A stretch of 64,000 nucleotides of DNA from Paenibacillus nanensis (GCF_003583765.1 NZ_QXQA01000021.1:41688-105687), one strand, 5' to 3'; numbered from the stretch's first letter, positions 42,425-51,195 are shown. Translations and numbers: made by a program. The notes: generated from the sequence alone by a model not told the origin.

Positions 42425-42970
42425 TCAATCCGTCCATATTCGTTGAATGACGGGCTTCTCTTCAGAGAAGGCAAGCCGGAACACATCCGGGTTGGATAGG
42501 GCCTCCCACTCGTCGAATCCAATCGTGTCATCGAAATGCTTGAGCAAGAGCGAAATCAAGTTGCCGTGCGAGACGATGACGATTTGATGATTGCCGCTCT
42601 CCAGAGCATCCTTGACTACATCCAAGGCTCGGCCCATCGCCGTTCTGCTGGATTCCCCGCCCTCAAAGCTTAAGTCCAAATCCTCGAAAGTCCTGCGAAG
42701 CATGTTGCGCCATTCCGGTTGATTGCGGCTGGATAAGACTCTCTCAGCCAACCGCTCATCCAGGACTGCTTCTATTCCAAGCCGGCCGGCAAGCGGTTGT
42801 ATCGTCCGGTAAGCCCGTTCGTACGGACTTGAGATAATCGCGTCTATCTTTTTATCAAATAAAAATTCAGCAAGCGCCTCAGCCTGCCGGACGCCTTGCT
42901 CCGTCAGCCCGGCGCCTGGCTCCTGTCCCTCCGCTTGACAGTGCCGCACAACAAAAATGGTTTTCATCAT
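42425..42970 (-). CDS. Histidine phosphatase (phosphoglycerate-mutase superfamily)
   Basis: 181 residues. The N-terminal phosphate pocket is VVRHCQAEG, where the usual RHG/RHA is RHC, still with the nucleophilic His. The second His is in IVIVSHGNLISLL, and ISSPYERAYRTIQPLA is conserved. The family includes phosphomonoesterases with many substrates (sugar phosphates, nucleotides, proteins). It starts with tandem ATGs, 42970 and 42967. It lies 18 bases after the DNA-alkylation-repair-like gene and is probably co-transcribed with it. Confidence 0.88.
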   Translation of the reverse strand: MMKTIFVVRHCQAEGQEPGAGLTEQGVRQAEALAEFLFDKKIDAIISSPYERAYRTIQPLAGRLGIEAVLDERLAERVLSSRNQPEWRNMLRRTFEDLDLSFEGGESSRTAMGRALDVVKDALESGNHQIVIVSHGNLISLLLKHFDDTIGFDEWEALSNPDVFRLAFSEEKPVIQRIWTD

Positions 42971-42988
42971 GATCAGCTCCTAACCGGT

Positions 42989-43696
42989 CTAGCACCTCAC
43001 ATGCTTGCGCTTAAAGCCCAGCTGTCCTTTATCCACTGCCTTTTGAATATTTTCGTACGCGTTCAGGAAGCTGCTCTTCTTCTTGTCCCGTTTCATCTCG
43101 ATCGGGCCTGCCGCCTTGGCGGTCTCCAGCGCCTTCTCATGAAGCGGCTTGTAGGAAACCCCTACGGTGTACATAAAATTATTCATCGCAGATTTCGCCC
43201 GATCGGGAGCATCGTAAATCGTATCTTTCACCCGATCAAGCATGCCGGCCAGCTTGCTTTCGGAAAAATCGATGTCCGGTCTGCTGCCTAGAAGCCAGCA
43301 GTAGCAGCTCCAGCCCGCCGACATTCTCAGCTCTTCGCCGCTTGCGATCCATTTATCTGCGACCTCCTGGGCTATATCGGCTTCCGCCAACGTTACCGCA
43401 ACGACGTAGTCGGACAACATATAGAAATAAGCCCCATCCATCCAGCGGTCATAATCCGCTTCCGTCATCGCATTCGGATCCGCTATAATGCCCGCAAAGT
43501 ACATAGCATCGTAGTTCCCCGTCGCATAAAGCTCATCGGCCAAGGGCTGATTGATTTTAATTTTTTTGAAGAGCGGCTTCATCTCTCCTGTCGCTACGCC
43601 AAATAGCGGCTCGTGCGCGCCATTGGATATGTACATTTTTTTCAGCCGTTCCTTCCCGAGCGCTTCAAGCTCCCGCATGACCGTTTCGACATTCAT
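42989..43696 (-). CDS. DNA alkylation repair-like protein (AlkD superfamily)
   Basis: 235 residues, all-helical, of the HEAT-like-repeat AlkD family. It contains YISNGAHEPLFGVATGEMKP, YDAMYFAGIIADP and SAGWSCYCWLLGSRPDIDFS, and a basic C-terminus (FKRKHVRC). Characterised AlkD enzymes excise positively charged alkyl bases such as 3-methyladenine, but several members of this branch have no proven glycosylase activity. GGAAGGAAG precedes the start. Followed by the histidine phosphatase with an 18-base gap. Confidence 0.82.
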   Translation of the reverse strand: MNVETVMRELEALGKERLKKMYISNGAHEPLFGVATGEMKPLFKKIKINQPLADELYATGNYDAMYFAGIIADPNAMTEADYDRWMDGAYFYMLSDYVVAVTLAEADIAQEVADKWIASGEELRMSAGWSCYCWLLGSRPDIDFSESKLAGMLDRVKDTIYDAPDRAKSAMNNFMYTVGVSYKPLHEKALETAKAAGPIEMKRDKKKSSFLNAYENIQKAVDKGQLGFKRKHVRC

Positions 43697-43805
43697 CGGC
43701 TCACACTTCCTTCCTTGGTTTTCGATCCTTAACCAATTCGACGTGAACGATCCTCATCCTTGTCGATGACCTATCGAAAAAGGCATGGAACGAGTCCATG
43801 CCGCT

Positions 43806-44369
43806 TTATTTCTCCATGACCGAACAGCATTGAGGCGGCACGCGGTCAGCCAGCCAGACCTCGTTCCCCGCGTAATAGAAAGCAGTTCCTAACTGCCTCG
43901 CTTGCTGCGTATCGACCGTTAGCATCACCAATCGTCCTCTGCGGCTCCCCGCCAACGCCGCGAACGCGGTGCTCTCCGACAGATGGACATACTGCCGGAT
44001 TATCGGTAGCAGCCCTTCCTTTACGATCGAAGGGAGAGCCTTTTCATTTGTACCGTGATACAAAATCGCCGGCGGCTCCCCAGGCGTATATTGAACTCGG
44101 TTGTAGCTGTGGCCGTATCTTGCCCTTATACGTCCGTCTTCAATCGCAAAACGCTGCTTATCCGAATTGCGGACCACCTGCTCGATATCTTCCCGTTCAA
44201 TCCGCGCCCACCGAGGTTCAGCCTGAATCGCTGCCAGCAGCTCGGATAACGGACAAGAGCCATCCTCGGGATCCAAAGCGATTCCGAACTCCTCGGGGGC
44301 ATGCCGGAGTATCTTGGTCATCAATTTGCTTAAACTTTTTTCCGCATTTTCATCTAACAAAGCATTCAC
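43806..44369 (-). CDS. kptA: RNA 2'-phosphotransferase KptA/Tpt1
   Basis: 187 residues. Family segments are LSKLMTKILRHAPEEFGIAL, VVRNSDKQRFAIEDGRIRAR, YGHS, ILYHGTNEKALPSIVKEGLL, YVHLSES and GNEVWLADRVPP. Tpt1/KptA removes a splice-junction 2'-phosphate from RNA using NAD+, forming ADP-ribose 1'',2''-cyclic phosphate. In bacteria lacking that type of tRNA splicing its role is unresolved; it may act on damaged RNA or ADP-ribosylated nucleic acids. Catalytic His and Arg residues of both halves are present. Single gene. Confidence 0.92.
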   Translation of the reverse strand: MNALLDENAEKSLSKLMTKILRHAPEEFGIALDPEDGSCPLSELLAAIQAEPRWARIEREDIEQVVRNSDKQRFAIEDGRIRARYGHSYNRVQYTPGEPPAILYHGTNEKALPSIVKEGLLPIIRQYVHLSESTAFAALAGSRRGRLVMLTVDTQQARQLGTAFYYAGNEVWLADRVPPQCCSVMEK

Positions 44370-44473
44370 TTCACTTTCTAATCCTTGCTTTTATCCCCTT
44401 CCATTACCATTATAAATCTTTTCTAACGCCTAGAATGCGTAAAATTCGACTATACCCATCCCTTCTCCATCCG

Positions 44474-45364
44474 TCACGCGCCGCGAATAACGCGGAAGCC
44501 TTGATCGGGGCCAAAACCGCTCGCCTCGAATTTCCCCCGGAAGGATATCTCGTTATTGCTGACGTCGCCGATCCAGCCTCCGCCCTTCACTACCCGGAAG
44601 GAGCCGCCGCTAGCGCTGCCCGGGTCACCGTCCGCGTACCAGTTCCAGCACCATTCCCTCACATTGCCGGACATATCGTATAAGCCAAGCTCATTCGGCT
44701 TTTGGAGACCGATGGATTGCGTCCGGTTCTTATTGGTTTCGATAATCGGCCAGTTCCAATCCCCCGATAAATATTCATCTCCAGCGTTTCTCCAGTACCA
44801 CGCGACTTCATCCGCGTCGTTGCTTCCGCTGTACGTGTAGCTTTTGCTCAATTGTCCTCCGCTTGCGGCGTATTCCCACTCCGCTTCTGTCGGCAGCCGG
44901 TAGCCGTTTGCGCCTTCATTAATCGTTACCGTCCATTTGATCGGATCATATTCACTCTTATTATTCGGATCTATTTTATTCTTGTTCACGTTGTAATACG
45001 GCTTTAATCCCTCTCTTATACTCCTGCTGTTGCAATATTCGACCGCGTCATACCAGCTTACCATTTCGACCGGCAGCTGATCGCCTTTGAAGGCGGAAGG
45101 ATTGCTGCCCATGATTTCCATCCATTCTTTTTGCGTGACCTCGTATTTACCGATATAAAAATCATCTATCGTTACCTTTTTATCATAATAATTGGTCTTT
45201 GTGTTCCCGAAGCTTCCGCCTTTGACAAGCACAAGGTTGTCCTTCGTTACCTCTATTTCATTCACCGCTGGTGGCTCATTCTTCTCGGGAGGGTCTTGCG
45301 CACAACCGCTGACAATAGCTGCCAGGGCTGTGAAAAGGAATAGGAAGAGCAATGGCTTTCTCAT
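44474..45364 (-). CDS. SUMF1/formylglycine-generating-fold lipoprotein (probably non-catalytic)
   Basis: 296 residues. The lipobox is AAIVSGCAQ. The mature domain has the SUMF1 fold: VKGGSFGNT, YKVTQKEWMEIMG-like KYEVTQKEWMEIMGSNPSAF, YRLPTEAEWEYAASGG, YDMSGNVREWCWNWY and a final QGFRVIRGA. Formylglycine-generating enzymes need a cysteine pair near the C-terminus; here that region (SNNEISFRGKFEASGFGPDQ) has no Cys, and no sulfatase gene is nearby. It is therefore probably a surface binding or scaffold protein, as many SUMF1-domain proteins are. AAAGGAG precedes ATG 45364. Confidence 0.87.
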   Translation of the reverse strand: MRKPLLFLFLFTALAAIVSGCAQDPPEKNEPPAVNEIEVTKDNLVLVKGGSFGNTKTNYYDKKVTIDDFYIGKYEVTQKEWMEIMGSNPSAFKGDQLPVEMVSWYDAVEYCNSRSIREGLKPYYNVNKNKIDPNNKSEYDPIKWTVTINEGANGYRLPTEAEWEYAASGGQLSKSYTYSGSNDADEVAWYWRNAGDEYLSGDWNWPIIETNKNRTQSIGLQKPNELGLYDMSGNVREWCWNWYADGDPGSASGGSFRVVKGGGWIGDVSNNEISFRGKFEASGFGPDQGFRVIRGA

Positions 45365-45399
45365 AGTCGTTCTCCTTTAAAATCTTCGGCTTGAAAGAA

Positions 45400-45432
45400 T
45401 AAGGCCGCCGGCTGTGAGACCGGCAGGCCTTT
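45400..45432 (-). terminator. Terminator of the xylanase gene
   Basis: AAGGCC-GCCGG pairs with CCGGC-AGGCCTT around CTGTGAGA; a T-rich stretch follows on the minus strand, 26 bases past the xylanase stop. Confidence 0.78.
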
Positions 45433-45457
45433 GCAATCCCGGCTTGCAGTTACGCTG

Positions 45458-46090
45458 TTACCATACCGTTACGTTGGAACTGCCGCTGCTTTGATACCCC
45501 TCCGTCGCGAGCACCTGATAAGACCAGCTGCTTCCCAGGTTCATGCCTTTGCTTCTCCATGCGTTAACATGGTTGCTGAACGTGATCGCGACGTTGCTTC
45601 CGGTCGCTCTCTTCGACTGGCGGACGCTCCAGAACTGCTGGAACGTTTGCGTGCCGTCAATGGAAGGCGCATTGTAGCGCATTGTCGTATAAATATCATA
45701 AGTGCCGCCGTCGCTGGTTACCGTGCCTTTATGTGTTCCTGTCGGTCTATAAGTACCCCAGCTGTCCACGACGTAATATTCGATGAGCGAGTTTCTCGTC
45801 CAACCGTAGAGCGTCAAATAAGCGTTGCCGGACGGCTGCCAAATGCCGGCATTATAGTTGATCGTCCGGGATGGCGATCCGGTAGCCCAGCCTTTCCCGA
45901 CAACAAAATTCCCGGTATTGGACCAAGTCACGCTGTAATTGCCGCCGGACCCGTTGACGGCATTGACCGTTCCGCCGCCATCCGTCCAATTCTGCCAATA
46001 CGTATTCGCGCTTGCGGTCGCCGCGAACGAGCTAAGAATCATGGTTGCTGCAAGAAACGCCGTTAAAAACTTCTTGTTCCATTTAAACAT
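45458..46090 (-). CDS. xynA: Secreted GH11 endo-1,4-beta-xylanase
   Basis: 210 residues from ATG 46090 (GGAGGG eight bases upstream; TTG 46096 is too close). A Sec signal peptide ends ATASA, leaving a mature enzyme of about 182 residues, the normal GH11 size. The catalytic glutamates are in NSLIEYYVVDSWG (nucleophile, Glu104) and VLATEGYQSSG (acid/base, Glu197). TYWQNWTDGGG and the YNAPSIDG thumb are conserved. It cuts internal xylan bonds outside the cell; released oligosaccharides could be degraded by the cytosolic GH3 enzyme. The leader carries a sigma-A promoter and a 5'-terminal Shine-Dalgarno-like element. Confidence 0.97.
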   Translation of the reverse strand: MFKWNKKFLTAFLAATMILSSFAATASANTYWQNWTDGGGTVNAVNGSGGNYSVTWSNTGNFVVGKGWATGSPSRTINYNAGIWQPSGNAYLTLYGWTRNSLIEYYVVDSWGTYRPTGTHKGTVTSDGGTYDIYTTMRYNAPSIDGTQTFQQFWSVRQSKRATGSNVAITFSNHVNAWRSKGMNLGSSWSYQVLATEGYQSSGSSNVTVW

Positions 46091-46208
46091 CCTCAAATCC
46101 CTCCAAAAATTTTTTTTGTCACTGCTACCTTACCTACTACCTTGTGTGTTAGGACTCCGCAGTACGTAACCGATCCTGTGACTATCCTGTAAGCGCCTCT
46201 AACGGCCA

Positions 46209-46217
46209 CCTCCTTTC
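46209..46217 (-). promoter_or_regulatory. STAB-SD-like element at the 5' end of the xynA mRNA
   Basis: GAAAGGAGG on the minus strand begins about one base after the expected transcription start (near 46218) and about 128 bases before ATG 46090. No credible gene starts next to it. The same nine bases at the 5' end of the cry3A transcript of Bacillus thuringiensis bind the ribosome and protect the mRNA from 5' exonuclease; the placement here is the same. Confidence 0.55.
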
Positions 46218-46224
46218 GTGGAAG

Positions 46225-46253
46225 ATTATAGAATGTAAGCGTGTACATAACAA
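46225..46253 (-). promoter_or_regulatory. Sigma-A promoter of xynA
   Basis: On the minus strand TTGTTA (46248-46253), 17-base spacer, perfect TATAAT (46225-46230). It gives a leader of about 128 bases. Confidence 0.72.
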
Positions 46254-46329
46254 TTTTAAAAAGTTTAGATTTACCCCCATTTTTTAAACATGCATACTCA
46301 GGGCTCTCTCATTCCCCGAAAAAAATGTG

Positions 46330-46359
46330 AAAAAGCCGCCCCATTAAGGGACGGCTTTT
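46330..46359 (-). terminator. Terminator of the dCache chemoreceptor gene (repeated element, copy 1)
   Basis: AAAAAGCCG-CCCC-ATTA-GGGA-CGGCTTTT; A and T runs on both sides. The 27 bases AAAAAGCCGCC...GGACGGCT are identical to copy 2 at 48603-48629. Confidence 0.82.
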
Positions 46360-46394
46360 CCTAGCTAAAGGCGAATTACTAAGCGGCTGCGCTT

Positions 46395-48509
46395 TTAGTT
46401 CTTCTCATATTTAAATTTATTAATGCTGATTTGCATTTCTGCGGACAAGTTCGCAAGTTCTTTACTCGCTCTGGAGATTTCCTCCATAGAAGCCGTTTGC
46501 TCTTCTACGGATGCGGATACCTCTTCCGTTCCCGCGGCGTTCTCCTCGGAGCTCGCAGCCAGATTTTCAATGATGCCGATCATCTCATTCTTTTTGACTT
46601 CCATTTTCTCTGCGGATTGATTGATATGCGAAATCACTTGCTTCATTCTATCAATGGCTGAGGATATGCCTTCCACCTGCACATTCGTTTGGTCAACGCT
46701 CTCTGCCTGCGATTGAACGGTTTGTTCGACTTCATGAATTTTCCTCACGGCGTACTCCGTTTTTCCTGTAAGCTCGCTCGTGATCATTGAAATCTCTGCG
46801 GTAAAGGTGTTCGATTGCTCGGCAAGCTTGCGTATTTCCTGAGCAACGACCGCAAAGCCCCTGCCATGCTCACCCGCTCTAGCCGCTTCGATAGAGGCAT
46901 TTAACGCAAGAAGATTCGTCTGCTCGGCAATACCCTTAATCATTCGGCTGGCATTTTCAATTTTTTCCGCACTCTCATTTGTATTCACAATGACCTCAGA
47001 TACATCTTTGGCGGCCGAATAGCTTGTTTGGGTCTTATCCACCAAGTCCTTCAAAATCTCCACCACTTCATTTTTCATCGTATCGACTTCTTTAGCCGAT
47101 TCGTTAAGATCATGGATGTTACTCTGTTCATCCGTAATCAAACTTCCTAATTCGTTAATGTGCAGAGCGCCTTGCTCGGTGTCGCCGGCTTGCGCGCCCG
47201 TGCTTTTGGAAATTTCCCCAATCGTTCGGGCTACCTCATTTGCCGCAATGACGGAGTGTTCGCTTGTTTCCATCAACGCTTTGGAGGAGGAGGATACTTG
47301 GCCGGACGCTCTTGCAATGTCCTGGATCAACCGGATCAGACTCTTCTGCATATTATGGGTATCTCTCATAATATCGCCTACTTCATCGCCGGCGCGTAAG
47401 TACTTCTCCGGTATTTCGTTAGTGAAATCACCGTTTCCTAACCGTCGCAAATGAGAGGACGCGAATTGAATCGGCTTCGAGATCTTACTCGAAACATAAT
47501 AAGCAATAAAGATAGACACGACGACCACGCATAGCGTCACCATGATGAGAATATTCGTAATTTCTTTTGCGCTTTTGGAGAACTCGTTTTCTTTGACAAA
47601 AACCAAATATTGAAGACCAATTTCTTCGTTAGAAGCCGGAATGACGCGCGCAACATAGTTGTTGCCGTCTTGCAGCTTCGTTTCGAACGGCTCAGTTGGA
47701 AGCTGCTCGACATGTTCCAACTGTTTGATTCCTAAATCGGAAATCGCGGTTGATACTAAGCCTTCATTTTGAGGATGGGCGATAATGTTCCCTAGTCCGT
47801 CTACGAGCACGATATATCCAGAGTCACCAATTTTACTGTTCTTCATCATTTCAGATAAGCTTGCCAAATCGATATCTACGCTAAGCACGCCGCGAAGCGC
47901 GCCGTTATCGTCCTTTATCGCTTTTGCCGCGTAAATAACCAGCTTCCCGCTTGAAGTTGTATACGCGTCAGAAAAATGGACTTGCTCCTCGTTGGAAAGC
48001 GCTAATTCGTACCAGGATCTTTTTCTTGCGTCATAGCCTTCATCCCGGTCATTCTCAGGAAACTGGACGAATCCCCCGTTCTCCTCAACGCCCAAGCTTG
48101 AGGCCAGCACGGTAACGTGTGAACCGACAAAAGCTTTAAATGTTTTGTACACTTCGGCTTCATAAGGATCGCCTTCGAGCGGCTTCATGGGAACCTTGCC
48201 ATTAACGCCCTTCTTATCGATGTAGGAAGTGACTCTGCTATCCGCATCCTTCAAGAGGGTAAGGCTTGTAAGCATATTCACATTCGATTCGACTTCGGAA
48301 AAAAAGCTGCCGATGCTTGCATCCACGTCCCTGAGCTGCGCTTCCATGGCATCATTGAAATCTTGCTCCGTTTGTTTGCTTACTTTCATTGATACGACCA
48401 TGCTGACAACAGCTAAGGCAACAATGGTCACTCCCACAATGGAAAGAACCACTTTACTGTTGATACTGTTAAGCTTCACTTTGCTAGCAAGACTACTCTT
48501 TTTCCTCAT
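46395..48509 (-). CDS. Methyl-accepting chemotaxis protein with dCache sensor
   Basis: 704 residues. TM1 is near 20-42 (VVLSIVGVTIVALAVVSMVV). A periplasmic-type double-Cache domain follows (about 50-300; FPENDRDEGYDARKRSWYEL and GDSGYIVLVDGLGNIIAHPQ are typical), then TM2 near 312-335, HAMP, and a long signalling coiled coil. The tip reads IAEQTNLLALNASIEAARAG, EHGRGFAVVAQEIRKLAEQS. dCache domains bind amino acids, carboxylates, purines or other small ligands. Single gene with its own terminator; downstream on the same strand is the xylanase. Confidence 0.95.
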   Translation of the reverse strand: MRKKSSLASKVKLNSINSKVVLSIVGVTIVALAVVSMVVSMKVSKQTEQDFNDAMEAQLRDVDASIGSFFSEVESNVNMLTSLTLLKDADSRVTSYIDKKGVNGKVPMKPLEGDPYEAEVYKTFKAFVGSHVTVLASSLGVEENGGFVQFPENDRDEGYDARKRSWYELALSNEEQVHFSDAYTTSSGKLVIYAAKAIKDDNGALRGVLSVDIDLASLSEMMKNSKIGDSGYIVLVDGLGNIIAHPQNEGLVSTAISDLGIKQLEHVEQLPTEPFETKLQDGNNYVARVIPASNEEIGLQYLVFVKENEFSKSAKEITNILIMVTLCVVVVSIFIAYYVSSKISKPIQFASSHLRRLGNGDFTNEIPEKYLRAGDEVGDIMRDTHNMQKSLIRLIQDIARASGQVSSSSKALMETSEHSVIAANEVARTIGEISKSTGAQAGDTEQGALHINELGSLITDEQSNIHDLNESAKEVDTMKNEVVEILKDLVDKTQTSYSAAKDVSEVIVNTNESAEKIENASRMIKGIAEQTNLLALNASIEAARAGEHGRGFAVVAQEIRKLAEQSNTFTAEISMITSELTGKTEYAVRKIHEVEQTVQSQAESVDQTNVQVEGISSAIDRMKQVISHINQSAEKMEVKKNEMIGIIENLAASSEENAAGTEEVSASVEEQTASMEEISRASKELANLSAEMQISINKFKYEKN

Positions 48510-48602
48510 CTGCCTACGCCCCCGATGTGTTAGTAAAAGTTACATAAGTATAGTATCGGAGAGTTAATCTATTTAATTAATATTTGTAAGTTAGAAACAT
48601 AT

Positions 48603-48629
48603 AAAAAGCCGCCCCATTAAGGGACGGCT
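48603..48629 (-). terminator. Terminator of the DUF3231 gene (repeated element, copy 2)
   Basis: Identical in 27 bases to the terminator at 46330-46356. It lies a few bases past the DUF3231 stop codon at 48634, so it serves that minus-strand gene. Confidence 0.78.
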
Positions 48630-48633
48630 ACCA

Positions 48634-49656
48634 TTACTTTTCGATGAGCTGCTTTCGGTCTGTCGTTAGGGGCGGCTGTTCCAGCCATTGCCTCTCCACC
48701 ACGATATCGAATATATCTTTGGCGTAGGACATGACTTTTGTAATGATTTTGGTGTAGTTCGCCGTCAGGTCAGCTCTCATGCTCAGAGACAAGGCATGTG
48801 AAATTAAAAGGATGTCAACCGAATTCAATATATTGATCATCGAAAAAATAAACTTATCCGAGAACGGAGAAACAGTCGATTCCGTCACTTCCATGCTGAC
48901 GGTTACCGTCCCGAGCAAATCCTCCTCCATAAGCAGCTTATTAAAAAGCTCGATTTGCTCTTCGCTTAATTTTTTGCCCCGAATGATTTGGTCCTTAAGC
49001 TTCTTATCCTCCATGACCTGCGCAAATCCAAGCATGATAATCACGGAAAAGTAATTTCGCTCGATATTAAAAAACATTTCGGACAGCTCGATCGCATTCA
49101 ATGGCCGCTTGGCGCCTATCACCCCGTCAAGGAACGAGGCTTTATGCACATATTCGACTTTGTTCGGATAGTTCATTTTCGGAGGGCGGTCATAAATCCC
49201 TTTCTCCAGCATCATCCGCACAGCTTTCCCGAACATCTCGGTCGACGTATGCAGGCACTCGTTAAAAAAGTCGAGGACGTCGAGCCGGACGTTATTCGAT
49301 GCCGTAAAAGAATAATTGATCATGGAGAGCCTGTTCATCATGTAGATAAAGCTTAACGTAAACGTGTCGTGAAAAAGCGGAGGGGCCGATAAATTGACAT
49401 CCGCGTCCGAAAATCCCGCCGGAATCGGGAAATTTTCCGCAAGAAACAGTTTTTTAATTTTGTTTACGCGGTCCTTCGATATTTGCATCGCTTCTTCAGC
49501 GAGCGGAATAATCTGCCCGTCTTGAAGATGATGCAGAAAGTACATAAGAAAACATACCGTCATGCTTTCCTGCATATAGGTGCCCCACAGGCCTCCGATT
49601 TCCGTACAGCTTAATTCAATATTTGCCGGTTTCGCTTCAGGCTTCTGATTTGTCAT
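48634..49656 (-). CDS. DUF3231-family protein
   Basis: 340 residues, helical, with two tandem DUF3231 halves (about 15-165 and 180-330). Each half has a L-x-x-x-E-x-x-x-LW-type helix and a conserved YFSVIIMLGFAQVMEDKKLK or CFLMYFLHHLQDGQIIPLAE segment. The family is common in spore formers and has ferritin-like length and helix pattern, but no metal ligands are obvious and function is unknown. GGAC-GGAG precedes ATG 49656. It is adjacent to a chemoreceptor gene on the same strand, but each has its own terminator. Confidence 0.85.
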   Translation of the reverse strand: MTNQKPEAKPANIELSCTEIGGLWGTYMQESMTVCFLMYFLHHLQDGQIIPLAEEAMQISKDRVNKIKKLFLAENFPIPAGFSDADVNLSAPPLFHDTFTLSFIYMMNRLSMINYSFTASNNVRLDVLDFFNECLHTSTEMFGKAVRMMLEKGIYDRPPKMNYPNKVEYVHKASFLDGVIGAKRPLNAIELSEMFFNIERNYFSVIIMLGFAQVMEDKKLKDQIIRGKKLSEEQIELFNKLLMEEDLLGTVTVSMEVTESTVSPFSDKFIFSMINILNSVDILLISHALSLSMRADLTANYTKIITKVMSYAKDIFDIVVERQWLEQPPLTTDRKQLIEK

Positions 49657-49764
49657 GTGCTCCGTCCCCTACGCTGCTTATTCAAGTCGTAGTATTCTAA
49701 CTTTTTCTGGATGTTATTCACATGTCCGTTCCAAACCATATGCCTCTCGCATCCTCATTAAAGC

Positions 49765-51105
49765 TTACACATGGATCGCGCGCTTCACTTCCTCGATGAC
49801 GGCTTTCACCCCCTCTTGTATCTGCTCAGGACGAGCCCGGGAAATGCTGATTCGCAAAAACTTCTCCCGCTGCCTATAGTCCGTCAGGTAAAACAGCTTC
49901 CCGCTCAGCGCGAGAACGCCCCGCTTCTGAAGACGGTCCACTACCCGCTCCAAATTGACCTCCAGCGGCAGCTTAAATTGCGTATAGACGCCTGACCGAA
50001 CATCCGCCACCTCGAGCAGCCCTTCGCTGTTGTACAGCTTCACTGCCTCATGCAAAATTTCGATTCTGGATTCATACTGCCGATAGATCTTTTCCCTGTG
50101 CCTTTCGTACATGCCGTTTTTGATGTAAATATCAAGAGCCGCCTGCGACAGCAGGGCAGCGCCGTTCTGCTGGTGGTACGCATGGAAGCTGTCCAGAAGA
50201 GCCACGGGCAGCACGACCGCCCCGATCCGCAATCCTGGGAAAATGATCTTTGAGAAGCTTTTCAGGTACACCACACGCCCGCTCTGGTCATACGCAAATA
50301 TCGGATCGAACCCTCGCTTGTCCCCGAGGTCCGCCATATAGTCGTCTTCCACGACGTACACATCATATTTGGCGGCCAGACGGGCGATCGTCTTTTTCTC
50401 CTGGACGCCGTAAGAGGTGCCAAGCGGATTATGATGCCTCGACATCGTGTAGAAGCATTTGATATCCCCGCTCCGAAACAGCTCCTCCAGCCGCCTCAAA
50501 TCGATGCCGCCTGCCGTCCGCTCGATGCTCTTCACCGGCAGCCCTTCCGTTTCAAGGAATTTTAAATACAAATTATAGCTCGGCTGCTCCACCAGCACTA
50601 TGGACCTGCCGTTCGGGAACGGCATCCTCGCTAACGTCTGAAGCGCCTGCTGAATGCCTGATGTCACCGCGATTTGATCGGCTTTCGCGAAAATTTGATC
50701 CTCTGCGAGATGCTTAACAAGCGTTTCGCGCAAAGCGGGCAGCCCTTTCGGATCCCCATAGGTAAACAGATGGTATTTATAGGTGTCGATTGCCTTATTC
50801 AAGCAATGTTGAAAATCCCGGTAAGGAAACACATTCAAATCGGGAGAGGAAGACGCAAAATCGATGACCCCGTCATCCGTGACGGCTTCCTCCTCTTCCT
50901 CCTCCACCACATAGTAGCCGCTCTGCGGTATCGAATAGACCGCATGCCGCCTCTCAAGCTCCGCATAAGCCCGCATTACCGTGCTGATACTGCAGCCGTA
51001 CCGCTCCGCAGCCTGACGGACCGACGGCAGCTTCTGTCCCGGCCGAAGCTCGCCGGCCGCCCGCTGTTGATCAAAATCCGCCAGGATCGCCGAATATTTT
51101 TTCAT
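49765..51105 (-). CDS. MocR-family regulator (GntR helix-turn-helix fused to aminotransferase fold)
   Basis: 446 residues from ATG 51105, seven bases after GGGGGGAT; longer frames (51135, 51153) are possible. The winged helix starts MKKYSAILADFDQQRAAGEL and has LPSVRQAAERYGCSISTVMR. The aminotransferase domain has YVVEDDYMADLG and the PLP-lysine motif YLKSFSKIIFPGLRIG, with Lys intact, so it should bind PLP. Divergent from an EamA transporter; a perfect dyad ACTGTA-CCGA-TACAGT lies between them. In similar pairs the MocR protein controls the transporter. Confidence 0.9.
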   Translation of the reverse strand: MKKYSAILADFDQQRAAGELRPGQKLPSVRQAAERYGCSISTVMRAYAELERRHAVYSIPQSGYYVVEEEEEEAVTDDGVIDFASSSPDLNVFPYRDFQHCLNKAIDTYKYHLFTYGDPKGLPALRETLVKHLAEDQIFAKADQIAVTSGIQQALQTLARMPFPNGRSIVLVEQPSYNLYLKFLETEGLPVKSIERTAGGIDLRRLEELFRSGDIKCFYTMSRHHNPLGTSYGVQEKKTIARLAAKYDVYVVEDDYMADLGDKRGFDPIFAYDQSGRVVYLKSFSKIIFPGLRIGAVVLPVALLDSFHAYHQQNGAALLSQAALDIYIKNGMYERHREKIYRQYESRIEILHEAVKLYNSEGLLEVADVRSGVYTQFKLPLEVNLERVVDRLQKRGVLALSGKLFYLTDYRQREKFLRISISRARPEQIQEGVKAVIEEVKRAIHV

Positions 51106-51195
51106 AGCTGGATCCCCCCACACCCCATGAACCATCCTCTTCTTAACCCTCACTATACCGAAAAAAATATCCCCCTGCCATAACCGCTATCCTTA

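Noticed and set aside
44474..45364. Annotation as an active formylglycine-generating enzyme
   Set aside because: The C-terminal catalytic Cys pair is absent and no sulfatase gene is nearby.
46120..46217. Leader peptide or second gene starting after GAAAGGAGG upstream of xynA
   Set aside because: The only nearby GTG overlaps the Shine-Dalgarno itself, and the frame is unremarkable; the mRNA-stabiliser reading fits better.
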